A stretch of DNA of 64,000 nucleotides from Cadophora sp. MPI-SDFR-AT-0126 (lineage: Eukaryota; Ascomycota; Leotiomycetes; Helotiales; Ploettnerulaceae), in contig JAGMVK010000011.1 of the NCBI GenBank assembly GCA_020747065.1, positions 930,001 to 994,000 of the forward strand, given 5' to 3'. The position numbers and the translations under genes are program-made. The notes under the pieces are model-generated. The model was not told where the DNA came from and searched no databases. It was given only the letters and a program-made list of their open reading frames with translations. Below, piece by piece: positions 38,603 to 51,021 of the stretch (positions are counted from its first letter, which is position 1; every line of letters starts with the position of its first letter).

Positions 38603-40545
38603 TCTGACAAAGCTGAGATGATGTATCGCTATTCATAGGTGTATTTGTATTGGTATTGGTATTGGTATTTGGCAAATATTGAGCGCGTGACGAATTGCTG
38701 TTCCTGGGTGCTGAGGCGGGTGGCAAGGGTTGGGTTCGGGTCAGGTCAGGTCAGGTGGTTGAAAGACACCACTTGCGGGCTTTCGGACGCTCAACAACGG
38801 CAGGTGCCCTGGACAAAAGTGAGCTCGCCGCCGCGTGGCAAGAGAAAATGGAATATGGGAATTTTCGCAAGAGAAGAAAGAATTTGTATGTATGCAATGA
38901 CGTCCTGAAAGTCTAGCGAGGATTCGATGAATTTGTATAGGGGTGGGTTGGGTGGCGAGGCTGATTGTATCCTCCCACGTTGGCTCCGTAAAGGCAAAGA
39001 AGTAGTGAATGAAAATTGAGGTTGCCAACCAGATTCGTTACTCACCACGAATGTCATATCAAGAAGGAAGTTTTGATTTTGTTTGTTGCCTGAACGGAAG
39101 GCAGGCACCGCGGAACGAGCTGATGTAGAGTTAGTAACATGAACCTTAGCTGGGTAGGTAGGTAGCCATAGGACGAAGCCCACAAGACTTACTGCTGGTG
39201 ACACTGGTATCCTGTCCTTGAGAGCAGGCAGTCGGTTTGTGAAGAGGAGGCAAAGGAGTGACAGGGCAGGACTGGTAATAGCGTGGGCGGGGTCATATCA
39301 TAGAAGCTTGTCCGTATTTGCAAGACTACGCAGTGGTACTGTACAGTCCTGTCCAGTACAGTCCCACCTATGAGACAACGAAATTCTTCTGCATGCATGC
39401 ATTGGCACAGGACAAGACGAGTGAGAGAGAAGATTCAGATATGTACCTTGTCTATTCCATGCATGTAGGAGAAGAGAAGCGAAAGAGAAGAAGAAGTAGA
39501 AGCAGGAGTAGAAGTAGAAGTAGTAGAAGGAGATGTGGGAGCACGAGTAAAATCGTGCCCTACAACGTGCGATCTGGAGTAGTGCCGGCCAAGGCAGGCA
39601 ATGTAGTAAACACCTACACGTACGTACACCTATTCAGCTAGATGGATGAGAAGATGAAGCGAGAACTGACTGAGTGACCGAGTCGAGAATATGGGTCACG
39701 CACAACGGCACAGAAGAGAAATTCGAAGATTAGCTTGGCTTGGCTTAGCTTCGAAGGTCTCGACAGCGGACGACAATGTGTTCGCGGCTGGACACGGGAA
39801 TACTACAGGCATTATCATTGGTTGCCGGCCGACTTTTTCGGCTTACAGCTTCGACTTTCTTTCTCTTACTTCCCGTCTCCCTCAGCTTTTAAATTAAACG
39901 AAACGAAATCATTCCGTTCGGAGCTGAACGGAGCTGATCGGAGCCGAAAAGCAGAAATGTCAAAGTCAATACATACATTCATTCATACATACACATACTA
40001 GCGCAGTCCATGCTCCTCCTCCCTCCTGCCTCCTCCCCTTAACAAAGCTGCAAGCGCTTGCTTACCTTGTGTAGCTTGATCTTGTACTGCTATCCCAGAA
40101 TATCTTATAATAATATTGCAAAGAAGGATAAGCATCCATCCATCTACAACAGTGCAATCGCCTCAAGCTAAGTTACCTCGGTATATTAACTTTTTTTTTT
40201 CCTTCCCCCCTCTCCCCCCCCTTTCCCCTTCATCTTCTCGGTTCCCCGCCATCTATCGATAAGCTGATAAGGTCAATGTCAATGAAAGAAGCTTCTCCTT
40301 GTCCCAGCCTCCAGCCTCCAGCCTCCGACACCCAGCCCGGCCTAGCTCAGTGGAGTCCACTCCAGTCCCGCCCCCACCTGTAGTGTGTACTACTATTGAC
40401 GTCGATTGACTTTCGAGGCCAACCAGAGGAGAGGGAGCATTCCATCCAGTCCAGTCCACCTCACCTAGATTTTCGTCCACAAACATCGAACTCGAAACCC
40501 TCACATTCACATGTTGACCTTCAGCATACCCTTCCTCTTTTCGGC
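38603..40545. promoter_or_regulatory. long divergent intergenic region, SPX-RING / F-box
   Basis: Nearly 2 kb with no gene seen. It contains (GGTATT)n at about 38650-38672, a purine-rich GAAG/GTAGAA tract at about 39470-39535, GTACT-type pentamer repeats around 39335-39365, and a long pyrimidine tract with T- and C-runs at about 40190-40230. These simple tracts probably belong to promoters and 5' leaders. Confidence 0.55.
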
Positions 40546-42544
40546 ATGTCCGCACTCAATGGCAGCGGCAGTAGTGGTGGAGAAGAGCCTCTCGTTTTGA
40601 CGAGCCTCCCAGACGAAGTCCTACAACATATCCTTGCTTATTGCCCACCACACGATGTACTTGTGCATATCCAAAGGCTCTCAAAACGCTTCAACAGGTT
40701 AGGAAGCGAACCATTGCTCTGGAGATATCATTGCAAGACTGAGTTCAAGTACTGGGACTCTCAACATCAAATCCAAGAGAAGTTGTCGCACGGTGTTGGA
40801 GATGTGGACTGGAAGCTTTTATATACACACCGCAGGAAGATTGACATCAAGACAAGTGGCCTTCTGGACAACATTTTAGAAAGCCAGACGAACCGCATAT
40901 CGAAATTCAAAGCTATATCTGAATTTGGATATGATGCAAAGGACACTTTACTACGGCACTGTCGTACTGACGATTCTGCTGGAGATGTTCTTGCGAGACG
41001 GTATGTTGCATGGCAACATTTGAAGAAAGGGCCTCACATATGTATAGATACTATGCCAACGCTGTCCTTGACCATGTTCACCGCGCCAATGCATTGGCAG
41101 AGTGGGAGAGGGTGGTGAACGGTGAAACGGTACCACTTGAACGAGCACTGGGATCATTCGACTTGTTTGTATTACATGATCAACATGGGGATCTTCTTGA
41201 GGTACCTACACATTTACCTCAACGGACTAGACATATCTTACTAAATTTCTTCTTCAGATCCAGGAAATTCTGGACAACCTGGCAACGCAGTTCCGTGCGG
41301 AATATCCTGGCTACACTCAATTATCTCAACGCAGGACAGCCATTGCGGCAGTGGCATTCCTCAGGACTCATAATCTCACTGGTCTCTCCTCGGATATAGC
41401 ATACAGAGACTTACAGAATAACTACATTGGGATAGCACTGCAAGACGAGGACCACCCATCCTTGCCACTTATTTCGGTTGCTATATTTTGCGCATTAGGC
41501 CAGAGATTAGGTCTCGATGCCAGATGCTGTGGGATACCTAGCCATGCCCATGCAATGGTCATACCTCCTGAAGGCGAGACGCTTGATGGCAGAGAACTGG
41601 CACCAGGAGCTGCACCGTCAGATCCTATGTTCCTAGACCCATATCGATCGGACGAAGAAGTCCCCCTTACTAGCTTGCGCGTGATGCTATCCGAATGGGG
41701 AATCCCACAGCAGCAGGTCCCAGGGGTCCTGACAGACTCTACCACTGTTGATGTCGTGCTTCGTACGTCACGGAATATCCTGGCCACTGTTCAAGAGTTC
41801 AGAGCACATGCTGCAAGCACAGAGAATACAGGACACCCGACAATCAGACTCCATGCCAACCCTTTCGCTGATCTGGACAATGCTTTCTACTCGGCACTGT
41901 GGGCACATTTCATGTTTGGTAACCCCACGCGACGGCCGGGAAGCACTGCCCAGAGCCAGTTTATACCTTTAATACTGGAGAGGTTTGAAAGGCTCTATCC
42001 CATGGACGCGTCCCTGATAGAAAAGCACGTAATGCCACTCTACGGCAACCAAATTGGCAGCGAGCCAGGAGAGCTCCACGAAGCAGTCCGCGTTGTGAGA
42101 GCAGCCGACCAAACCCCCAAACAACTCCGTCGACGCAACACCCCAGCCTCAAAAGACGGCGTCAAATACAATATCGGCCAAGTATTCCGCCATAAACGGT
42201 ACGCCTACACCGCCGTCATCACAGGCTGGGACATCGAGTGCGGCATGGATTCCAATTGGATAGCACACAACAACGTCGATTCGCTGTCCCGAGGACGGAA
42301 TCAGAGCTTTTACCACGCTTTGTACGTTTTCCTTTCCTTGGCCTTGCGGAAGATGTAGCTGACGGACAGGGCATTTAGTGTTGAAGATACCAGCATCCGC
42401 TATGTGGCGGAGGAGAACATCGAGATTATCAAGCCGGAAGTACCGATTTCGTTGATGAGTCTGGCTGGGAGGTACTTCAAGCGCTGGGATAGGGAGAAGC
42501 GGGTTTTTGTTTCGAATGTGAGGGATGAGTATCCTGATGATTAG
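40546..42544 (+). CDS. FBXO21-like F-box protein (F-box, SirB1-like, YccV-like)
   Basis: Four exons: 40546-41000, 41048-41201, 41258-42321, 42379-42544; 612 residues; introns of 47, 56 and 57 bases. An F-box at about 17-60 (LTSLPDEVLQHILAYC...LWRYHC) would bind Skp1 in an SCF ubiquitin ligase. A SirB1-type transglutaminase-like region at about 245-345 includes LPLISVAIFCALGQRLGLDARCCG and HAHAMV followed by FLDPYRS. The C-terminal third contains a YccV/hemimethylated-DNA-binding-like domain (KYNIGQVFRHKRYAYTAVITGW, then YVAEENIEI). The same three-part order is found in animal FBXO21. Upstream codons are open in frame but the first good ATG is 40546. Substrates unknown. Converges on UCH37. Confidence 0.88.
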
Positions 42545-43074
42545 ATGTCGAGATCGGTAGCCAACTCAGGAAAAGGACATTGAATATAACGATGCACATT
42601 TAAATCACTCACTATCTGGCAATTTGAATGCGAGAGTTTGAGGAGCTGTCTCCGATTCATTGAAAGATGCGTTACTCATCATTCATGACATGATTCGGAA
42701 ACCTGTCACTGCGCTCTCTGGAGGAGTATTTCGGGCTTCTACCTGCTGTCGTATCAATCGAAGGATGCCTTCGATAAAAGAATGGAAGACTAGCTGCTGT
42801 GCAGCTCCGTCTCCCTGATACACACATCCTTGTTTGTTGCTCTCCAGCCTTCGGGCAGTTATGAACATGCGCGCTCTGCTCCGAGGCACGGAAAATATCA
42901 CACTCACGCATCAATCCCAAAGGCCTTTACTTCTTTCCCGCTGTCAAGAAAGAACCCCTAGAATGCCATAACGCTCAGACAGAATGACCACGATCTTCCC
43001 CAAATTATAGTTGCTGCTTCCATGCACTAGAAGATCCCTGAAACACGCTTCAACTCTAAGATAGCGAGATTCCC
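42545..43074. other. convergent 3' intergenic region
   Basis: About 530 bases between two stop codons. Probably 3' untranslated sequence; no gene or RNA recognised. Confidence 0.55.
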
Positions 43075-44979
43075 TCATATCTTGTTCTTAGCCTCCTGCC
43101 CACGGACGTCCTCAACGATACCTCTAAGCACACCGGCCTCAGCAAGCGTCTGCATAGCCCTATAAAGCAGGTGAGTATGATCGATCTTCTTCTTCTCGGC
43201 CTGCTCGTCCTCCTGACCAACGATGCTGACCTCTTGAGTATAGACACTGCGAAGACGGTTCTGCTCGTTGACCAGCTCTCGGTACAGGGCCATGAGCTTT
43301 TCGGGGTCAGTTCCAGCCATGGAGATTTTGGCGAGCTCAGACGCGGCTGGTGGAGAGGAGTCGACCAGCTCTTGAGTGAGCTTGTAGATGTTGTGGAGAT
43401 CATCAACGGTGTGTGCGGTGTCAGTCTGGAGAAAGACTTTCCAGTCTGGAATGGCTGTGGAGAGAGCATTCTCAAGTGCTTGAATCAGACGCATGTTGCT
43501 GGCTAGCTCCTCAACGGCTAATCGAGTTGGGCTCTTGCAGAGGGACATGAGAGAGTACTCGACGCCATCGTCTTGGTACTGGAGGGCGCGATCCATGATG
43601 TTGGCACTGGCGACGTCGATCCAGTTATCTCCACTGTCACCTTATTGACGTCAGTCTTGTGGGTGCAGTGAGGCGTAGTGAGCTTACCAATCTTAACGGG
43701 TTCCCGTTGCAAGCCATCAAGTCTCCAGACTTCGTCTTGGACGGGGACGTACGCGATGAAGTGATAGCCCTCCTCTTCGTCCTTGTTTTCCTTCTTGGCT
43801 TGCGACTTCTTCTTTGCTGATGCCTTCTTAGAGTTCGTTTTGCCCTTCACCCACTTCTCGTATTCATGCTTGAGAAGGAGGTCGGCGTTGAGGATATCAA
43901 TCTTGCTAAATCGGGTGTTAGCAAGTGCTCTAGTTCGTTTTGCCTGTCAGATGGTGCTTACCGAGCAAAGGAGTTGTGGATACCACGGATAAAATCATTA
44001 TCACTAAGTCGCTTTCCTCGATAGGGTGGCTTCAACTTCTGAGTAGCCTCCTTGAATGCTTGCAAGTTGTCGCCAAGTTCAAGACCGGGAATATTCATGA
44101 CGATGTTGAGGAGGGCAACGGTTGCACAAGCGTTGTTGGTAGTCTGGTTTCTCATTATTTATGATACTGTGAGAGCCGGATGGTTGTTTACCTGATTTGC
44201 AAACCAAACATGTTTGGGGCATTTCTGGGAATCCTCGAGATTTTCAGCATCATCGTCATGATACTTAAACAAGAAAATCATGCCATAAATGGGCTTACTG
44301 GAATGATGGTCAGCTAAAAATCAATGCTCGATAGGTAACTTACGGGACGTAGGCCATACACTCATCGTCTAGGCCGAAGACCTCCTGAACCTTGACATCT
44401 TGAACACCATATTTACGTATGATGTAGTTGAAAAGAGACTAGGGGGGTTCCCGTAAGTACTGTAGTGTATTGGGCAGTGGACAATCGAGGGAGACAAGTG
44501 GACGAGGAACCTACAGGGTCAGATTCAAGTTCAACCCAGCCCTTCCAGCTCTGGCGCTCCTCATCAGTCAACGGCTCCATAGCCTCAGCAACAGGGTCAG
44601 CGGAGGAGAGAGGTGGCTCCTTTCTCTTTCGTAGGCTTCTCGTGGACATGGTGAGATCAAATTCCCTAGAGTCGGAATCTCCGTTGGTGGTGGGCTTCAA
44701 TGAGTCAACTTGAGGAGTGGGAATTGTAACTTTGACCGGCACAACGTGATCTTGAGTGTCCTTCGAGGAGTGGTCTTGGACATCAGGGGTTGTAACTTTG
44801 GCGTGGGGCGTGTTGCTTGGAGCAACTCCTGGACTCGTATTGTCGACAGGATCAGATCCAGATCGAAGAGTGGCAGTCCGTCTGGTCTCTCCAAGATCTG
44901 ACATAGCAAGCCCAAGATATTGCTGCTCGGTCGAACCACATCTACTGGATTCCATACTGGATTCCACATCGCCTTTCAT
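43075..44979 (-). CDS. UCH37/UCHL5-type ubiquitin C-terminal hydrolase
   Basis: Six exons: 44979-44515, 44438-44344, 44297-44192, 44143-43962, 43905-43688, 43640-43075; 543 residues. The peptidase C12 core starts near GWVELESDPSLFNYIIRKYG. It has the glutamine and nucleophile in NQTTNNACATVALLN (Cys228), His331 in GYHFIAYVP and Asp346 in LDGLQ. Between the Cys and His blocks is a Lys/Ala/Ser-rich insert (about 303-325). The C-terminal helical tail (about 400-543) fits the ULD region of UCH37, which docks on proteasome subunit Rpn13 in animals and fission yeast. The first about 145 residues are low-complexity Ser/Thr/Asp-rich and may be partly untranslated: an in-frame ATG at 44649 (MSTRSLRKRKEPP) is an alternative start. 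Confidence 0.88.
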
Positions 44980-45984
44980 ATTGAGAGACTTGGTAGCGAG
45001 AGGACAAACACAATACAGATCGGCTGGGACCACAGTGAGCACCAACGAGAGTTTTCGCTGGGCTGATCTGGGGAATTCTGGGACTGTATTCAAGTATGTC
45101 GCTGCAAAGAAGGAACAATGAGCACTCAAAGACGCCGCAGAAATGAAATGACCAGTGGACTGCAAAAGAACAAATAGAACAGGTGTAAAGAAGACCAGTA
45201 TCATACAGAATAAGACTGGCTAGAGAGTGTGTTGAGAGCGAACAGAGAGTGTGAGGAAACGATTGCAAAGATGTTGCTCAAAAGAAGTGTCATCGTTTGG
45301 AACGATACATGGTTTTTGTTTCGTGGTTTATATTCGAGTAGTGTGTTCTACATCTGGCATTCAGAAGTGAATTCGAGAATCAGGCCAAAAGCCAGCTCCA
45401 AAGGTGACTTCGAATGAGTCAGCCCGGTCCAGTCCAGTCCAGTCCAGTCCAGTTCCGAGCAATGAGGCTACGCGAGGAAATAATAAATATACATACTCCA
45501 TGTATTGTATCTAATGAAAGTCCGTAAAGCTGCAGGACGGACGGAGACAAAGGTTGATGCGACCCGTGCCAAGACCCAGTGGTTCCGTTCCTAAGTGCAG
45601 TCCTTGGCTGGGGCTGGCTGGCTGGCTGGCTGGCTGGCTGTTGGCAAGCTTCGCGTCGTCAATTTTCTTTGGACGCGCGGGAGCGTACAAGACAGCACAG
45701 GCAAGCTTCAAATAAAAGGAAGACCCAACAACAAAAGTCAATACATACCAGGTCACACACCCATAGATTTACATGCGATCCTGCACCATCCTCGCCAACA
45801 TCGCATACCTCGATCTGCTGTTTTAACAACTCCGCGGCATATCTACTTGCAGCGAATCATACCCTACGTGCGTATCAAAAGTAAATACTGCGAAGGTCCC
45901 TTTATTACTGCCCGAATCCATCGCGCAGCCTATTTCCACACCCTCCACTCCCCGAGTGTCCAGAGGGACCTCGAAGAGTATGCC
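44980..45984. promoter_or_regulatory. divergent promoter region, UCH37 / POM152
   Basis: About 1 kb between divergent starts. It contains (CAGTC)n at about 45425-45455 and (GGCT)n at about 45614-45641. No gene recognised; the open frame upstream of the POM152 ATG is probably leader. Confidence 0.55.
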
Positions 45985-48900
45985 ATGAACGGAACACCTC
46001 GCCTGCGGTCTGCGTACCCATCAACTCCAAAGAGTGCCCAACGAACTCCCAGTCCTCGAAGTTCCCCCCAAGATGTCCCCAGAGCACGATCACCTCTGCC
46101 AAATCTTCCAACTGCTACGCCGACAGCTGCAGCTGCTACATCGAGTAGTATACCGGTAATTCCAGTCAATCTTATTGATGCTCCGACTCAGCGCATGTGC
46201 ACATTGGCCATATACGGGATTCTTCTGGCGTGGCGCATTTACGATTGGTTGACGCTTGTGCAGGAAGAGACAACTTCCTTTGGATATTTTTTGAAATGGT
46301 TCATATTGGATGGAATCTTCTTGTATGGCATACCTCTCATGCGAATACCATGGTTGGAATGGTCGGAAACAACGTCGTCTTTGGCCTGGATACTGCATGC
46401 TGCTATGAATGCCATGCTAATGTTCCGTGTCCCTGTGAGTTTTGCTGTTGATGTGGTTCTCCTGAGACTGCTAATATCGAAGCAGCTTCCGATTGAAGGA
46501 TGGCTTATGGCCATGGCCAAAACCTTTTTCGACAGCGAAATCTCCGTTTCAGAGCACAGCGTTCGGGCTAGCAATATTTTACACAATTCATCTCTAATTA
46601 TGGGCAAGCAAATCATCAATGTTTTGCCAGAAGGGTCAGTTCCATTCGACTTCCCACTTCTCTTGATGCCGAGCTGATGGCGGGTTAGAACTGTTACTAT
46701 GAACCCAGAGCAGCTCTCCTTCTGCATTGACAGTACTCGTCCTGTGGCAAACATACCACTGTACTTCAACCAGACCAAGCCGAAATCTGTCGAGTTACTG
46801 AGATTTGATTTCGACACAAACCTGAACGAAACAATTGTCTTGTCACACAAGGAAGTAAATAATGCTCGGAAAACCGACACAGACTCGCTCTTGACCATCA
46901 ACTATCTCGCCAAGAAACCGGGCCTGTACAGATTACACAAGGTTATGGACAAGACTAAACTGGAAGTACAGCGCAGGATGTCCGATACGCTTGTTGTGGC
47001 CTGCCCAAAGGCGGTTATCAGATCGACGGGTGGAGACCGATGCCATGGCGATCTCTCTGATCTGACTATGGAGATTGAAGGCACCCCACCGCTGAAGATC
47101 GTCTACAGTCGCACTGTGAATAGCGACCAGAGTGTGCACCACTTTCAAAGCATACAGCCAGAGAATTTTGCCTCTCCTCTCCTTGGATATGGAGGCGAAG
47201 GGACTTTGGTCAAGGCTGGTTCTCAGGACGTTTCTTGGGCGCGGTCTCATCGTATCACAGTTCCGCTGAATGAGTCGATGACCCCAAGCGGTCTCTGGCT
47301 CTACTCAGTGGATGAGATCCATGATGCCACGGGAAATGTGGCGAACTTTTCCTCCGAGTCGGATGATGTCGACCATGTCTATCCAAAGGGCGCACATCTT
47401 GAGCAGTCATTTACGGTTCACGAGCGACCACTTGCTAAGCTGACGGCTTGTGATTCTCGAAATCCGTTGAGGGTGGCTAACGGAAAGACGGTGCAGCTTC
47501 CAGTCGGATACTCATCTCCTGGACGGACCCCTGATGATACCTCGCATACCCTTACTTGGAAGTTTTCTCCCCTTGATTCATTGACCAAGAGTGGAGACCA
47601 TGGCGTTGAAGTTGTATTTGAGGAGTTCTTCGCTAAAACAGCCCGCAACTTACCAACCATACGACAACCCGGACTCTACACCCTAACAGGAGTAAAGAGC
47701 AAATTCTGTGAGGGGGAAATTAGAGAGCCAGCGTCATGCCTACTGCTGAATCCGCCTGAGCCTGGATTGTCTCTTAGTGCCGAGAATATCAACGACAAAT
47801 GCGCTGGCAATTCGATCGGCTTGCTCGTGGATCTCGATCTCATTGGCTCGCCGCCTTTCGTTGTGAGATACGATATTGTGACGAAGAGTGGAACACAATC
47901 TGAGCACGTCAGGATCGATGCTCTGCGACATCAGCTGGAGCTTAGGCCTAGAGAGGCTGGCCACTTCAAGTACTACTTCACATCCATTGACGATTCAGTG
48001 TATAAGGGCCACACGTTGAGCGGAAGTGACATGGTGCTTGAGCAGGACGTGAAGCCGCCCGCTTCTGCTTTTCTACGACGCCCATCGGGACCGATTGATG
48101 CATGCATCGAGGAACCTGTCGAGATGAACGTGGAACTATCTGGCGAGAAACCCTTCACTTTGGAGTATGAAATCGTCCACGATGGAAAGAGGAAGAAGAT
48201 CAGAGAGACAAACATCGAGACAGACATCTTCAACATCAAGACCGATCCACTCTCGAAGGGTGGAGAATATCTCCTGGCGCTTACAAGTGTTCAAGACAAG
48301 ACTGGCTGCAAGATATTCTTGAACAGTGAGGTCAAGTTTACTGTGAGACGTCAGCGGCCGAGAGTTTCATTCGGTCTTCTAGAGGGCAAGCACAAAACTG
48401 TGGAAATTGAAGGCAGGCAGATTGCATTACCTCTGCGTCTGACTGGTCGACCACCTTGGTCAATCCAATACCGCAATATTGATGACCCATCCGGAAAGGT
48501 TTTCGAACACACTGCAAGACTTACCAATGATGTGGTTAAAGTGAGCCAGCGGGGCACGTATGAGATTTTGGGGGTGTCCGATGATCAGTGCCCTGGAACT
48601 GTGGATCCCGCAGCTTCTCAATTCGAGGTCGACTGGTTCCCACGACCACAAATCAAGATAGCAGATTCTGCAGTCCTCATCCCAGATGGCAACAAATATG
48701 TGAAACGCGAGGTCTGTGAGGGAGATATCGATGCAGTTGAGGTCAATCTCATCGGTAAGTGCTTTCCGGGAGATTTTCAAGTGCCTGTGCTAAAATTTTA
48801 ACAGGATCCGCTCCATACAACGTCAAGTACCAGGTCAGACACAAGCCAATTCATGGTTCGGGTTCCATTATCAACAAGGAATTCGAAGCCGCCCTTGGAC

Positions 48901-49913
48901 TTGCAACTATTTCTATGGATACAAGCAAGGCAGGAAGCTACGAGTACAGATTTTCGGAATTGTCTGATGCTCTGTATGATCACGAGACGAAGAAATACAC
49001 GCCTGTGATTCTTGAGCAGAAGGTCAATCGGAAACCGTCAGCTCACTTCGTCAAGCCAGGCCAATCTTACAAGTACTGCAAAGAGGAATTGGATGGCAAC
49101 GAAGTCATTCCAATCAAGCTAGAAGGTGTACCTCCTTTCAGCCTGGAAGTTGATGTTAAACACCAAGGCAGCTCTCGGCCAGAGACTGTCAAAATACCAA
49201 ATGTCGAGTCGAATCAATACGATTTCAAGATTCCGCATAACGTATTGTCCCTTGGCATCCATCAGGTCAGTGTACGAAAGGTCCGTGATGCACACGGATG
49301 CCAGCAGAAGACCGAATTCGGAGCACCACATGTGCAAGTTCAGGTCTATGACGTGCCAGTCATCCATTCTTTGGATCAGCGTACAGACTACTGCGTTGGA
49401 GATCGGATTACATACGCCTTGTCTGGGACTGCACCTTTTGAGATCTGGCACACTTTCGAGGGCAAATCGAGAACAGCCAGGTCTCAAAGTACGACGTTCA
49501 GGCGTATCGCTGAAGCACCCGGAAACTTTACCATTACGGCTGTCAAAGACAGAGCGAGCGACTGTAAGGCCACAACCAAGATCGAGAAGATAATCCATCC
49601 GATGCCGAGCGTCAAAATCAGCAAAGGAAGACAAATTGAGGTGGACATCCATGAGGGCGGAGAGGCAGAAATCTTGTTTGAGTTCTGGGGCACTCCACCT
49701 TTTGAGTTTACGTACACGAGAAGTACTAATGCTCGCAAAGGGCAACGCTCCCAAATTCTGGAGACTAGACACGAGATGTCTGAGGAACATAGCATGTCGA
49801 TCCGAGCCTCACAGGAGGGCACATATGAAGTTGTGGCGATCAAGGACAAATTCTGCTCGTTCTCTACTCAACGGGCAGACGTGGGTAACAAGCAGAAACT
49901 TCTGCAATTCTAA
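45985..49913 (+). CDS. POM152: nuclear pore membrane glycoprotein POM152
   Basis: Four exons: 45985-46434, 46486-46634, 46689-48754, 48805-49913; 1257 residues, close to the yeast length. The N-terminus (MNGTPRLRSAYPSTPKS) is Ser/Pro-rich and faces the pore. Three hydrophobic segments follow (near CTLAIYGILLAW, LKWFILDGIFLYG, and AWILHAAMNAMLMF). After ASILHNSSLIMGKQIINVLPEG-like sequence comes a long lumenal part with repeated Ig-like units, each marked by G-x-PP(F/L)-type strands (EGTPPLKIVYS, GSPPFVVRYD, GRPPWSIQYR, GVPPFSLEVD, GTPPFEFTYT). POM152 lines the lumenal ring of the nuclear pore. The first intron is 51 bases, stop-free and a multiple of three, so an ORF caller would merge it into the protein; family sequence argues it is spliced (LMFRVP joined to LPIEGW). 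Confidence 0.92.
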
Positions 49914-50064
49914 AGCGGCGGGTTCTTGCTGGATCAATGTATTAAAATCATAGCGCGGCGTTGGGAAGTGTCCTTTTGGCAAGTTTCTCCTCCTAATCTT
50001 GCCCATCCTATACCAAAGTATTCAAAAACATATCAAAAAGACTCCTTTCAGCATTATGTATTTT

Positions 50065-51021
50065 CTAAATACTGTTCTCGGCTTGTTGTCCTCGCTCCAG
50101 TTCCTTCAGATATGCAACCTCAAATCTATACTTCTTGCCTTTATTCCAACTCAAGCCCCAGTTGATCTCACCCACATCCACTATTCGCGGCCTCATCGGC
50201 TTCACTCCATCCAATATATCCCGTTTCTGTTCCCAGGTATACGTCTGCGGCGGTTCCTGCCAGCTGATCTTCAGAGTGTGTACATCAGCCCCCGACAGCC
50301 ACGTCCTTACTTTTTTGATCCCCTTCTTCACCTCAAGTATTCGAGCAGCGGCCTCTACATCTCCTGGCTTATTATTGCGCTTCTCGGACCCCAAATGAAT
50401 AGATAGATGAACATGTTTTATAGCAGATGTGATTGCTGACGAGAGGACTACCTCCCCTCGCTGCGTCTTGTGAGCCCAGAGATTGTAGTCCACTGTTACG
50501 TGAACGATCTGCGTCGAGGCGCCATAGAAGAGAGGGATAGTCTCTGAACGGATCTGGCGATTGAGAGCGAGTAGGCAAGTTGGGATCGGTTGGGTGAGAA
50601 GGATGTGTGTTTGTAGCTGTCGTGGATGCGGACCACGAATTGGAGGGTCGTAGGGAGGAGGGCAGAGGTGTAAGTAGATCAACTGCCTGATCTCGAGTGG
50701 TAGTCGTAATAGAGGCGACAGTGGATATGCAATTAAAGGGAGATCGCCAGACTGCGATGCTGGGCCTGGCGATGTAGTGCTGATTGGATATGGGTTTCGG
50801 GCGTACTTCTGAAGCGTGAGCAAACAGGCGCGGAGATCTTGCTTTCGAAGGCCCCAGACGGCGTCTTCTGGTAATTGGAGGATGGACCGTACATCCAATG
50901 GTTCTTTGGGCCGAGGGAGGGCGCTGTCTGATGGGGATGCACTGATGCGTTTATCGGGAGAGGCCGAGGCTTTGTGAGTCGAGGGCTTCCTCGTCCTACT
51001 GTCTGTGGCCGGTGAAGCCAT
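50065..51021 (-). CDS. 2EXR-type domain protein, function unknown
   Basis: Single exon, 318 residues from ATG 51021 (MASPATDSRTRK). The first about 60 residues are basic and Ser/Pro-rich. A motif near residue 105 (PLLRLPLEIRQLIYLHLC), followed by LLALNRQIRSETIPLFYG, is characteristic of the F-box-like 2EXR family that is abundant in filamentous fungi. The C-terminal part (LKISWQEPPQTYTWEQKRD, then INWGLSWNKGKKYRFEVAYL) resembles the tails of that family. The role of these proteins is unknown. It sits tail-to-tail with POM152, 151 bases apart. Confidence 0.75.
   Translation of the reverse strand: MASPATDSRTRKPSTHKASASPDKRISASPSDSALPRPKEPLDVRSILQLPEDAVWGLRKQDLRACLLTLQKYARNPYPISTTSPGPASQSGDLPLIAYPLSPLLRLPLEIRQLIYLHLCPPPYDPPIRGPHPRQLQTHILLTQPIPTCLLALNRQIRSETIPLFYGASTQIVHVTVDYNLWAHKTQRGEVVLSSAITSAIKHVHLSIHLGSEKRNNKPGDVEAAARILEVKKGIKKVRTWLSGADVHTLKISWQEPPQTYTWEQKRDILDGVKPMRPRIVDVGEINWGLSWNKGKKYRFEVAYLKELERGQQAENSI

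Noticed and set aside
44980..45204. 75-codon N-terminal extension of UCH37 from ATG 45204
   Set aside because: Hydrophobic, Cys-rich and unlike a deubiquitinase N-terminus; more likely 5' leader sequence.
45595..45984. In-frame extension upstream of POM152
   Set aside because: Translates the (GGCT)n repeat and leader; the family N-terminus MNGTPRLRS begins at 45985.
46239..46901. 220-codon minus-strand ORF
   Set aside because: Antisense of POM152 membrane-segment exons; crosses two real introns.
49119..49790. 223-codon minus-strand ORF
   Set aside because: Antisense of the POM152 Ig-like repeat region; no domain.
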